From Cyanobacteria bacterium FACHB-471 (GTDB lineage Bacteria > Cyanobacteriota > Cyanobacteriia > Elainellales > Elainellaceae): 64,000 nucleotides of DNA. The notes beneath the pieces are model-generated. The model saw only the letters and a list, made by a program, of their open reading frames with translations. It was not told where the DNA came from and ran no database searches. The DNA lies in the NCBI GenBank assembly GCA_014695345.1, contig JACJOC010000012.1, forward strand, positions 273,581 through 337,580, given 5' to 3'. Made by a program: the position numbers and the translations under genes. Shown piece after piece: positions 8,483 to 16,310 of the stretch (the first letter of the stretch is position 1; the number at the start of each line of letters is the position of its first letter).

Positions 8483-9007
8483 ATGGATATTACAGAATTT
8501 TTTCAGCAAAGTGCTGGCAAATGGTTTTCACAGCGCACCAGTCATCATCTCGCTTTCAAGCAGTCTGAGAGCGGCAAATCTGACATTCGCATTGAAATGC
8601 TGCCCCAGGATGCACCTGAAGTAATTGAGCTGTGCCAGCAAAATGAGGTCGAGCCGACTCTGGCGCTCTGCGGTGCGCGAGTCACCTGGGACGGCACGAT
8701 GGAATGGGACAAGGAAAAGCACGAAGGATCTACCGTTCTAGTTCCTGTTGCCGATCCAGATAAGCCCAACGAAGGGAAATTGCTGAGAGATACAGGTTAC
8801 GCAGAGAAAGCACCTGTTGCCGGACGGTATGTCATGGGTGACGACGGTTCCCTAACGCTGATTACTGAATACGAATCAATGTACTCTGAAGAGCGCCTCT
8901 GGTTCGCTAGCCCTAATCTACGTCTGAGAACCAGCATCCTAAAGCGTTTCGGCGGCTTTAGCATGGCTACATTTTGCTCTGAAATCCGGATGGGCGGGCA
9001 GGGCTAA
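8483..9007 (+). CDS. cpcS: phycobiliprotein lyase, CpcS/CpeS family
   Basis: This 174-residue lipocalin-like chromophore lyase attaches phycocyanobilin to the cysteine-84 position of phycobiliprotein subunits. Family features are the N-terminal helix [22 protein letters not shown], the strand pattern [23 protein letters not shown], the [17 protein letters not shown] block and the closing [15 protein letters not shown]...[11 protein letters not shown]. It is divergent from hemE, so two tetrapyrrole genes share one upstream region. A hairpin just after the stop separates it from the convergent gene at 9059. Confidence 0.93.
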   Translation: MDITEFFQQSAGKWFSQRTSHHLAFKQSESGKSDIRIEMLPQDAPEVIELCQQNEVEPTLALCGARVTWDGTMEWDKEKHEGSTVLVPVADPDKPNEGKLLRDTGYAEKAPVAGRYVMGDDGSLTLITEYESMYSEERLWFASPNLRLRTSILKRFGGFSMATFCSEIRMGGQG

Positions 9008-9015
9008 GAATGAAA

Positions 9016-9057
9016 GATGAGGGACAAGGAGACAAGTTTCGTCCTTAATCCCTCATC
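9016..9057. terminator. hairpin between convergent genes
   Basis: GATGAGGGA at 9016-9024 pairs with TCCCTCATC at 9049-9057, and the stem extends inward through AAGGA/TCCTT. It sits exactly between the cpcS stop and the stop of the convergent gene, so it probably ends transcription from both sides. Confidence 0.65.
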
Positions 9058-9058
9058 C

Positions 9059-10039
9059 CTACTCCCGCTCCCGCTGTTCCTGCAGGGAAATACTATCTCC
9101 AGCTAGAGCAAGGTCGGTGAAGTAGTCATCTCTGCTTTGCACAACAGCTTTGAGCTTGGTGTAAAAGTTGGAAACGCCTGTAGAGGGGACGAACTGGTGA
9201 ATGGGGTGTTTGCTAACGCGATCGCCTGCCCATTGCACCAATTCTGTTGCGTCTAACCCAGCGTTGACGGGTTTAAACGTTGGAATGGGAGACTCTGTGA
9301 CTTCTGAGCCAGGTAATTGAGTGGGGGTAGAAGTGGAATGTTCACGGTTGGCTTCTACAGATTCATGGGTTGCAGAAGTTGCTGAGGGTTCAGGGGTAGC
9401 TGAGGGCATTCCGACAGTGCCGTCTTCAGGAAGGGAAGTTCGTGATGGCTCTAGGGGGGATTTAGCAGCAGGAAGGAGGGCACGGACGGGGCGATCGCTG
9501 GTGTCTGGTCGCAGTATTTCTTGCGCGGGTAGTTGCTTAGATGGCGCGTCGTCTACCCTTGCATCCGATGATTCTTTTTCTACATCAGTAACACTAGCTT
9601 CACTCGTTTCACCTACTGCGATCGCATCTTCAAAAAGCTGGAGTTCTGAAACCTCAGCGCTTCTCGGCAAGATTGCGGCAGAATGGCGATCGTTACTCAA
9701 GCTCGAAGTTTGGGGGGAGGGGCGAGTTAGAGCAGGCAGTTCAGATGAAGTGATCGAAGATTTTGGAAATCTCCCACAAACCATGCGCTCAAACTCATGG
9801 TTGAAGTGATAGAGCGGCTGTCCTCGCCTCTTCCAAAGCGTCAAGATTTGGGTTACAGACACCGCTTTATAGCGTCCCTGATAAAGCGCTTCTACTAGCG
9901 CAGACCGCAACCAGTTGGCCGGATATTCTCTCAGCCAATAGTCAATTAGACGCTCAATTGTAAAGCCACCCAGGTCAAAACTGTAATGGGCCAACAACTC
10001 AGCAGCATCTATAGCAGCATCTCTCGCCAGTTCTGTCAT
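9059..10039 (-). CDS. conserved cyanobacterial protein with DnaD-like helical N-terminal domain
   Basis: The first about 100 of 326 residues look like an ordered helical domain: ERLIDYWLREYPANWLRSAL, then YKAVSVTQILTLWKRRGQP. The pattern Y-x-x-x-I-L-x-x-W-x-x-x-G matches the DnaD/DnaB_2 replication-protein domain, an inference from pattern only. Residues about 105-260 are low complexity (Ser/Thr/Pro/Glu). A conserved-looking tail (FVPSTGVSNFYTKLKAVVQSRDDYFTDLALAGD) closes the protein. It is downstream of the DUF3769 gene on the same strand, 84 bases apart. Function unknown. Confidence 0.8.
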   Translation of the reverse strand: MTELARDAAIDAAELLAHYSFDLGGFTIERLIDYWLREYPANWLRSALVEALYQGRYKAVSVTQILTLWKRRGQPLYHFNHEFERMVCGRFPKSSITSSELPALTRPSPQTSSLSNDRHSAAILPRSAEVSELQLFEDAIAVGETSEASVTDVEKESSDARVDDAPSKQLPAQEILRPDTSDRPVRALLPAAKSPLEPSRTSLPEDGTVGMPSATPEPSATSATHESVEANREHSTSTPTQLPGSEVTESPIPTFKPVNAGLDATELVQWAGDRVSKHPIHQFVPSTGVSNFYTKLKAVVQSRDDYFTDLALAGDSISLQEQRERE

Positions 10040-10122
10040 CGCTAGGGTAGAGTCAAATCAAAACTTTAACAAAATTCTGATCATTCCGCCGAGCCTAAAC
10101 GTTAGTCTGTTTTTCCACAAAC

Positions 10123-13100
10123 TTAATCGTTCCTGCGGCGTACACCTCCGTCTACTGTGCCTGATTCGTCCCCACCAAAGGGTTCAGGATCAATATTCCA
10201 GTTAAAGTCGCTGATGCGCAAGCCGAGAGAGGCTTGTTCTCGTCGGGGGTTTACTCGTAGCGTAATCGCATAGGTTCTTCTGCTGTATTCCAAAATGTAT
10301 TCCGTTTGGATTTCGCGATCGCGATCTAAACTGAGCGAAGTTTGAAATCCAACCCTGAAGGGCCCATAAAGCTGCTGAATAATGCCGCCCGAAATTACCC
10401 GGTCATCGACAACCCGGTCAAATCGGAAGGGCGATTCTCCATCTCGAATATTTTGAGAATAGGTCAAGTTGAACCCGGTGTAGTCAAAGAATGGGCGAGA
10501 GAAATGCCCAAATTGTCCACGCACTCCAAGGCTAGCAGTGTAGACCTGCTGAGTATCGCCATTGCTGTAGGCGCTAAACACCCCCCTCAAACCTGCCACC
10601 AAGCTCACGTAGGGAACAACGGGGTTGGGGGTATATCTTAACCCCTCTGTTGCAGTGGGGGGAAGCGGCTCGCCTTGCCACAGCAAAAAGCCTCGCCGCA
10701 GGGCAACGCCAGCCTGATAGCGAGTTAGCTCAATTGGGTTGCCGCCATCTGAGGCAAGGATCAGGTTACGGCGATCGGTGTTAGCGCTAATGAGTTGTAC
10801 GCCAGTTTGATAGCTCAGATTAATGCCAGTGTTGCCTAACTCATAAGTAGGTGAAGTAAGCACTAAGCCCAAACTGCGCTGCACAGTCTGGAAACCTAGA
10901 GAGCCATTGAAGAGGCGATCGCGATAGCTATATTCTGCGGTCAGGGTATGGTTAAATAGCCGCTGCTGTAGCCGTAAGCTGCCGCGAAACTGAGTCTCCA
11001 ATTCGTCCAAATCGAGACTGGTAAAAACGGCATTTCCTCGTAAAACCGTAGTTGGGCTGAACTGGACATTTAACTCACCGATCAACCCATAGTTTGCGGG
11101 GTCAGTCAGGTTGAAGCCGTTATCGTAGGCTCGCTGAAGCAAAATTTGCGGTCTGAGTGAAAGCTCCACCTGAGGACTAAGGGCATACTCAAAATTGCTT
11201 TCAACAAAGAAGCCACCCCGGTCTTCTTCGTCAAAGCCGAACTGAACTAGTCCAGGACGACGTTCTCGGTCATCTAAAATGACTCGATTTTGGAAATAAG
11301 GAATCGATAGCCCCTGATCAAACACAATCCGAGGTCGCCTTGCTCGAATTTCACTGCGAGTTGGCGATAGCCGCGTAAAGGTAGCGGTGTCTGCCCTTAG
11401 CTCTAGCTCTGGTGGTGAGAATGGGTCGTTGGTGATGCGGACGTTGGTTGCAACCCAACCATTAGGCGTAAACTCCACCTCATCTGCCTCAAATCGAATC
11501 CGCCGAACTTCACCGCCTGTGCCGCCTCGCCTAGCATTTCCTGAACCCAAAGTTACCGATAGCCCACCTGGACTGCTAACAGGCGCATCAGAATCTTCAT
11601 CGGCTTCAGAGTTAATTGCATCTGAGGCATCGGTTGGAATTTCGTCTTCGTCCTCGTCTTCTACAGTGGGTGTGCTATCCAGATCGGGCTGAGTGTCAAC
11701 ATCAGGTAGCGCACCAGAATCATCCACACCCGTGACAGCACTTTCATCAGGTTGAACTTCGGGCTGTTCAGCGCTGATCAGGTCGCCTCTAAGTGGCTCT
11801 TGCGCTCCAGCACTGGCGTCAGTAGGCAACGTTGCCGAAAAGTCGTCACCCGCTGAGGGCAGAAATATTTCACCGCTGGCATTGAGGATATCGCCGCGCT
11901 CCTGAACAAAGTTGTAGACAAAACGTTCGCCCCTGAACTCCTGCTGTCCGCTAACCAGGGTGACATTTCCTTCGGCGACTGCAATGCGATTGAGCAAATT
12001 CACCCGTAGCCGATCTGAGGTTAAAACGGCTCTGCGAAAGCGCATTTCAACGCTGCCTTCGGCGACAAATACCTGCTGAATTTGGTCAAACCGCTGGCGA
12101 TCGGCAGAAAGTTCGATTACTTCTCCGGTGCCCGATGGGTCGAGCAGAAACGGCTCGCCATCCGTAGGGATTTGATCAGGAGATACCCCATCTACAGGGG
12201 GTTCTTGCTCTTCTCCATTCATTTGAGGCGAATCAGACGGCTCACCTTCTTCGGGTTCCGCTTCTTCCGATGGCGATTCTGGAAGGGGAGGCAGTTCATC
12301 GGGAATGACTAAAGTTTCCCCTGATGGCTGGGTGTTATCTGAGTCAGGCAAGTGATCGGGTAGTGATTCAGGGTCGATGGGTTCACCCGATTCATCTGGT
12401 GGCAACGGAGCTGAATCAAGCGGAGGCAAAGGTTGAGGTTCTAGCTCAGGTAGTTGAGCCAATTCTGATTCCGCTTCTTGAGCAAAGATATTTAGCCGTA
12501 GCGACTCGAGAATGGGAGAACGAGTTCTTTGAGGCGATCGCCCCGCCAATTCAGACAAGTAACGGAATGAAATCTGCCGCTGGAAGAGGGACAGGGGAGA
12601 CTCGGCGGCTGTTGCTCCCGCCACGACCGAATTGCTAATGCTTTCATTCCCAACTGTTTCACTAGCTACTTCCCCGACACCTGCCTGTGAAGCGATTGCA
12701 GGCAAAGCGGAAGAGGCTGCATTCGCAACTGCTTCTCTCTCGCTTGCTATAGATGGGGGAACGGTTGCAGGCAAGGCAGAAGGTGCAGCCCTTTCTGTCG
12801 CTTCGCGCTCGGTTACTAAGGTTGGCGAAGCAATCGCTGGGGATGAGGACGGGGATACGGCACTCGCAGCCGCTTCTGTTCTAGTTGCAGTCGATGGAGC
12901 GATCGCTGCAGGTGAAGCAGAAGGCGAAGCTGTAGAAAATAAGTCTTCGGAAGTAACGCCGTAGGTCATCGCAGCCTCTTGCTGACTTGAGAGGGTTAGC
13001 TGCGGTGGGTTGAGTTCAACGGGAGCACCTAACAGAGCCGCATCAGATGCTCCAGTATTGGCAGCATCTGAGACGGTTGACCACTCGACTGAAGCAGGCG

Positions 13101-13293
13101 ATCGCTCTGGCGCAAAGCGTTCGGGTGGGGTTGGAACCGGAGCAACACCGCTGCCCGAAGTGAGTTGGGCAGGCTCCGCAGGCAAAACAGCCGTTGAAGA
13201 AGGTAAAGGATGGCTAATTTCCTCTGGTTGCGACAGATCGATAACCGGAGAAGTAGGCGGCAGAACCGGGTAGGGCATACTTTGGCACGACAA
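10123..13293 (-). CDS. DUF3769 outer-membrane protein, LptD-like
   Basis: This 1056-residue protein matches the cyanobacterial DUF3769 type. Residues 1 to about 380 are low complexity, first Ala/Ser-rich with four imperfect repeats containing SEREAxxxAAxSALPA-like units, then Pro/Glu-rich. An OstA/LptA-like beta domain follows (ELSADRQRFDQIQQVFVAEG...GEIFLPS), with its repeated VAEGNV strands. After a second acidic linker comes a C-terminal region rich in alternating aromatic beta strands, predicted to be a barrel and ending YAITLRVNPRREQASLGLRISDFNW. The architecture suggests the LptD counterpart that places lipopolysaccharide in the outer membrane. No clear signal peptide is visible at the predicted start, so the start may be wrong or export is unusual. 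Confidence 0.88.
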   Translation of the reverse strand: MSCQSMPYPVLPPTSPVIDLSQPEEISHPLPSSTAVLPAEPAQLTSGSGVAPVPTPPERFAPERSPASVEWSTVSDAANTGASDAALLGAPVELNPPQLTLSSQQEAAMTYGVTSEDLFSTASPSASPAAIAPSTATRTEAAASAVSPSSSPAIASPTLVTEREATERAAPSALPATVPPSIASEREAVANAASSALPAIASQAGVGEVASETVGNESISNSVVAGATAAESPLSLFQRQISFRYLSELAGRSPQRTRSPILESLRLNIFAQEAESELAQLPELEPQPLPPLDSAPLPPDESGEPIDPESLPDHLPDSDNTQPSGETLVIPDELPPLPESPSEEAEPEEGEPSDSPQMNGEEQEPPVDGVSPDQIPTDGEPFLLDPSGTGEVIELSADRQRFDQIQQVFVAEGSVEMRFRRAVLTSDRLRVNLLNRIAVAEGNVTLVSGQQEFRGERFVYNFVQERGDILNASGEIFLPSAGDDFSATLPTDASAGAQEPLRGDLISAEQPEVQPDESAVTGVDDSGALPDVDTQPDLDSTPTVEDEDEDEIPTDASDAINSEADEDSDAPVSSPGGLSVTLGSGNARRGGTGGEVRRIRFEADEVEFTPNGWVATNVRITNDPFSPPELELRADTATFTRLSPTRSEIRARRPRIVFDQGLSIPYFQNRVILDDRERRPGLVQFGFDEEDRGGFFVESNFEYALSPQVELSLRPQILLQRAYDNGFNLTDPANYGLIGELNVQFSPTTVLRGNAVFTSLDLDELETQFRGSLRLQQRLFNHTLTAEYSYRDRLFNGSLGFQTVQRSLGLVLTSPTYELGNTGINLSYQTGVQLISANTDRRNLILASDGGNPIELTRYQAGVALRRGFLLWQGEPLPPTATEGLRYTPNPVVPYVSLVAGLRGVFSAYSNGDTQQVYTASLGVRGQFGHFSRPFFDYTGFNLTYSQNIRDGESPFRFDRVVDDRVISGGIIQQLYGPFRVGFQTSLSLDRDREIQTEYILEYSRRTYAITLRVNPRREQASLGLRISDFNWNIDPEPFGGDESGTVDGGVRRRND

Positions 13294-13378
13294 ATTTATG
13301 CGGACAGCCCGGATACATCGCTTTAGCCGTCCTCAGCGCAGACTGATTGCCTGGGGGAGCAAGGAGTGTTTTGGCTGT

Positions 13379-13496
13379 CTATTCTAAATCCCGACGATTA
13401 GGGTTACGAGCGGGATCATTTGACAAAAATCCAAACACAAAAAGCGCAATAAAGAAGCTAACAACGATGTAAACGGCGATTTTAAGAGTCAGCATG
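13379..13496 (-). pseudogene. psbI: psbI, photosystem II reaction-centre protein I, with apparent one-base frameshift
   Basis: The minus strand from an ATG at 13496 reads [19 protein letters not shown], the N-terminal half of PsbI. After a run of six T residues (13437-13442 on the coding strand) the frame breaks and stops seven codons later. If one T is removed, translation continues [19 protein letters not shown] to a TAG at 13381-13379, giving the normal 38 residues. The full span is 118 bases, one more than the 117 expected. GGAG lies 11 bases upstream of the ATG and TATTAT further upstream is a possible -10. The identity is very secure; whether the break is biological or a homopolymer sequencing error cannot be told from this sequence alone. 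Confidence 0.88.
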
Positions 13497-13777
13497 TGAA
13501 GCATCTCCAGCAATAGGCTTTCTTATAATATCGAAACAGTGTCCTTTTTCTTACACAGCATTTGGATTGCTGTCGGATGACTGAAGATCTTTGACCTAAA
13601 TGCTTGATGAGAGATAATTCGCTGAAGCATCACTGAGGGGCACAGCGATCGCCATTTAAGGCAGCAACAATACACTCTACCTTAAGTCAGATGGGTTCTG
13701 GTAATTGGATGTTCCCCAAGATGACGGTCTAGGGAGATAAGGTAGGATCAGGACACTTCGATCGACAGGATGTTCCG

Positions 13778-14560
13778 ATGACGATCGCCTCATCTCAGCC
13801 GGCCCTTACCCTTCCGGACCATACGCAACTGCCGGAAACAGACGGTACATTTGTGAAAAATTTCCAGGAGCATCCGCAGAGTTTGCTGCTGACTGATTCT
13901 ATCCGCCCGATTCTTGATGCCCTTCACCCAACAGGACAGTACGCTATTGGTCAAGACTGCGGCATCTACTGGCGGCTGACCGAGCCACCAGAGCGAGGCG
14001 CTGAGGCTCCTGATTGGTTCTACGTGCCGAACGTACCACCGCTGCTTGATGGAAAAAGGCGGCGCTCCTATGTGATGTGGAAGGAAATAGTCGCGCCCCT
14101 GATTGTGATTGAGTTTGTCTCGGGTGATGGCTCCGAGGAAAGAGACACGACCTCGCCCTTCACAGACGATGCCGCGAAGGCTGGAAAATTCTGGGTGTAT
14201 GAGCAGGCAATTCGAGTGCCGTTTTACGCCATTTATGCAGTAGACAAAGCCTCAGTTGAAGTTTACGAATTAATTGCCAATCACTATCAACGCTGTGATC
14301 CCAACGAGCGAGGGCATTTCCCCATTGTACCGATGGGTGTGGAATTGGGAATTTGGCAGGGGCAGTACATTAATCAGACCTTTCCCTGGTTGCGCTGGTG
14401 GGATAGCAACGGCAATTTGCTGTTGAACGGAGACGAGCGAGCCGACCAGGAAAAACAACGCGCTGAACAAGAAAAACAACGCGCTGAACAAGAAAAACAG
14501 CGCGCTGACCGCTTAGCGAATAGGTTAAGGGAGCTGGGGTTTGACCCAGATGAAATATAA
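13778..14560 (+). CDS. Uma2 family endonuclease (DUF820)
   Basis: This 260-residue protein has a PD-(D/E)XK restriction-like fold of the Uma2 family, greatly expanded in cyanobacteria. Catalytic-type residues are seen in GAEAPDWFYV (Asp), LIVIEFVSGDG (Glu) and the following AAKAGKFWVYEQAI, in which a Lys precedes the usual YE. The C-terminal tail has three copies of the heptad D/EQEKQRA, encoded by a 21-base tandem repeat and probably a short coiled coil, then LANRLRELGFDPDEI, a tail typical of this family. Biological role unknown. It stands alone between minus-strand genes. Confidence 0.93.
   Translation: MTIASSQPALTLPDHTQLPETDGTFVKNFQEHPQSLLLTDSIRPILDALHPTGQYAIGQDCGIYWRLTEPPERGAEAPDWFYVPNVPPLLDGKRRRSYVMWKEIVAPLIVIEFVSGDGSEERDTTSPFTDDAAKAGKFWVYEQAIRVPFYAIYAVDKASVEVYELIANHYQRCDPNERGHFPIVPMGVELGIWQGQYINQTFPWLRWWDSNGNLLLNGDERADQEKQRAEQEKQRAEQEKQRADRLANRLRELGFDPDEI
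14441..14503 (+). repeat. 21-bp tandem repeat inside the Uma2 gene, three units
   Basis: Units at 14441-14461, 14462-14482 and 14483-14503 are almost identical (GCTGAACAAGAAAAACAACG plus C). The frame is preserved, so unit number can change without disrupting the protein. Confidence 0.9.
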
Positions 14561-14607
14561 GTCCAGCAAGACGTGATAGTCGGAGGACTCATGCAAACCA
14601 ATAATCC

Positions 14608-16218
14608 TTAGCTGCGCCGACCGTGCCGGAGCCAGTTCCAAACTTTAGCAAGGGTTTCTTCTATCCAGACCATGCCTGAATCGATCCATTCCAGGAATTG
14701 CTCTAAAGGATGTTTGACGTAGCCGACAAGAGTAGCTTCCGTTTCAATCCAGGTGGTTTGCAGGTCAGATGAGCTTTGAGGATTGGGTTGATCTAGCTGT
14801 CCGGCTGCGTCTGGTTGGGAGGGTTGTAGAGCCGAGCCAGTTTCAGGGGAGGGAGGCATTGGGGCGATCGCTACTGTCTTTCCTGAGTCTTCAACCTGGG
14901 CTAATCTCTTCTCTGACCAGACCGTTCTCAAGCTTGGCAAGATTCTGCTGAAGCGATTTGCCTGAGGATTGGCTTGAGAATTTGCCTGAGGAGAATCTTG
15001 CCGCTTACCCGCAAACGGAAACACACCGCTAAAGCGAGAACTTTTTAGCAGGCGCATAGGTGTTGCGGCTGAGGGATTCAAAGTTGCTCGCTGCCGTCGT
15101 TCCCAGGGATTGACCATTGCCGCTGAAAACTCCGTCATCTCAATAAAGCCGCTAGTGTCGTCATCCTCAGTCCAGGGATCGTCAGCCCCAAGCTCAGTAA
15201 AGTTGGCAAGGTGGGTGTAGGCGATCGCTTGATCAGCTTGCAGTCTTGCGACCAAAACAGATTCGTGGAATAAGTTGGTGGCGATCGCCACCGAGCCGGT
15301 CTGCATCCACGCCATTAGCCGCCGAAACAGTCGCACGGGAGGCAGTGCATTTTGGTGAACTTCGGGTAGCGGCAGGGGAAACGGGACCGGCTGCTGCTCC
15401 GCCCACAAGGCTCGTCGGGTTCGCCAGTACTGAGCCACTTCCCAGACAATGCGTCGGTGTAACTGAACCTGCTGCTCAGTCGTCAAAATGTCTAGAATCT
15501 GACTCTGGTTGGTAACTAGCACTAAGGAACGGCTGGTCAACAAAGATGCGATACCAATAATTTTGCTGGAGGGGGAAAGCGATCGCGCGGTTCCATTTGC
15601 ACTGATAGTCTCATTCCCATTAACAGCCCCATTCCCATTAACAGCACTGCTTCCACTGATAGTGCCGTTCTGACTGACAGCAATTCCTGCTTCGGTTGCC
15701 TTTCCAAACGCCCTGTGTTCAATCGCACCGTGTTCAGTCGCACTATATTTAGCTGCATCGTGACGGACTGTTAGTCCATCAATCTGAATTGCTTGCACAG
15801 TCAGTTCAGCCTGATCCTGAAGCTGAGACAGATCGGATGAGGCGGCTAGCTCCAGCGGCGTTTTCACCGTTGGCAGCAACGCGAACGCTTCTACCGTCTG
15901 CAACACTTTATAGATTGGCGTATCAGAACTGAGGGTAGGTTCGGGCCGGGGAGGCGCGTTGACATGTTTCACTTTCTCAATCGCCTTCTCAACTGCCTTG
16001 AGCCGAAGTGAAGTCGTTTGCACCGCCTGGCGAAGCTGCTGCGCCGTTACTCGTCCCGTCTGAAATGCCACATAAGCTGGATATAGCAAAATTTGCACAC
16101 CCCAGGTAGCGGTCGTTTTAACTGAACGAACAGTGCGTCTGATCTGTTCACTCAATTGCAGCGATTGCCGATTGAGAAAGTTAAATACGCTGCTCTGATA
16201 GCGACCGGGGGAAGGCAT
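14608..16218 (-). CDS. conserved cyanobacterial protein of unknown function
   Basis: This 536-residue protein fits no family I recognise. The N-terminal about 110 residues look structured and partly hydrophobic (TWGVQILLYPAYVAFQTGRV), followed by a helical region. Residues about 160-215 are a low-complexity Asn/Gly/Ser/Thr-rich spacer with NGN and NGT repeats. A second structured part (SLVLVTNQSQILDILTTEQQ to PLPLPEVHQNALPPVRLFRR) follows. The C-terminus returns to a conserved-looking block (TTWIETEATLVGYVKHPLEQ then FLEWIDSGMVWIEETLAKVW). The aromatic C-terminal helix may contact a membrane. It is divergent from the alpha-mannosidase gene. Confidence 0.75.
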   Translation of the reverse strand: MPSPGRYQSSVFNFLNRQSLQLSEQIRRTVRSVKTTATWGVQILLYPAYVAFQTGRVTAQQLRQAVQTTSLRLKAVEKAIEKVKHVNAPPRPEPTLSSDTPIYKVLQTVEAFALLPTVKTPLELAASSDLSQLQDQAELTVQAIQIDGLTVRHDAAKYSATEHGAIEHRAFGKATEAGIAVSQNGTISGSSAVNGNGAVNGNETISANGTARSLSPSSKIIGIASLLTSRSLVLVTNQSQILDILTTEQQVQLHRRIVWEVAQYWRTRRALWAEQQPVPFPLPLPEVHQNALPPVRLFRRLMAWMQTGSVAIATNLFHESVLVARLQADQAIAYTHLANFTELGADDPWTEDDDTSGFIEMTEFSAAMVNPWERRQRATLNPSAATPMRLLKSSRFSGVFPFAGKRQDSPQANSQANPQANRFSRILPSLRTVWSEKRLAQVEDSGKTVAIAPMPPSPETGSALQPSQPDAAGQLDQPNPQSSSDLQTTWIETEATLVGYVKHPLEQFLEWIDSGMVWIEETLAKVWNWLRHGRRS

Positions 16219-16310
16219 GGGTCGAGGGGGAATGCAATGCTGAGGGGGAGTGAGGGATTCTGTTGTACAGTCGGGGGAAGCCGTACGAATGCCCTGATCT
16301 TAGTCGAAAG

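Noticed and set aside
9321..9809. 162-codon open frame opposite the low-complexity region of the gene at 9059
   Set aside because: It is the antisense of a Ser/Thr/Pro-rich coding stretch, has no domain, and lies entirely inside a better gene.
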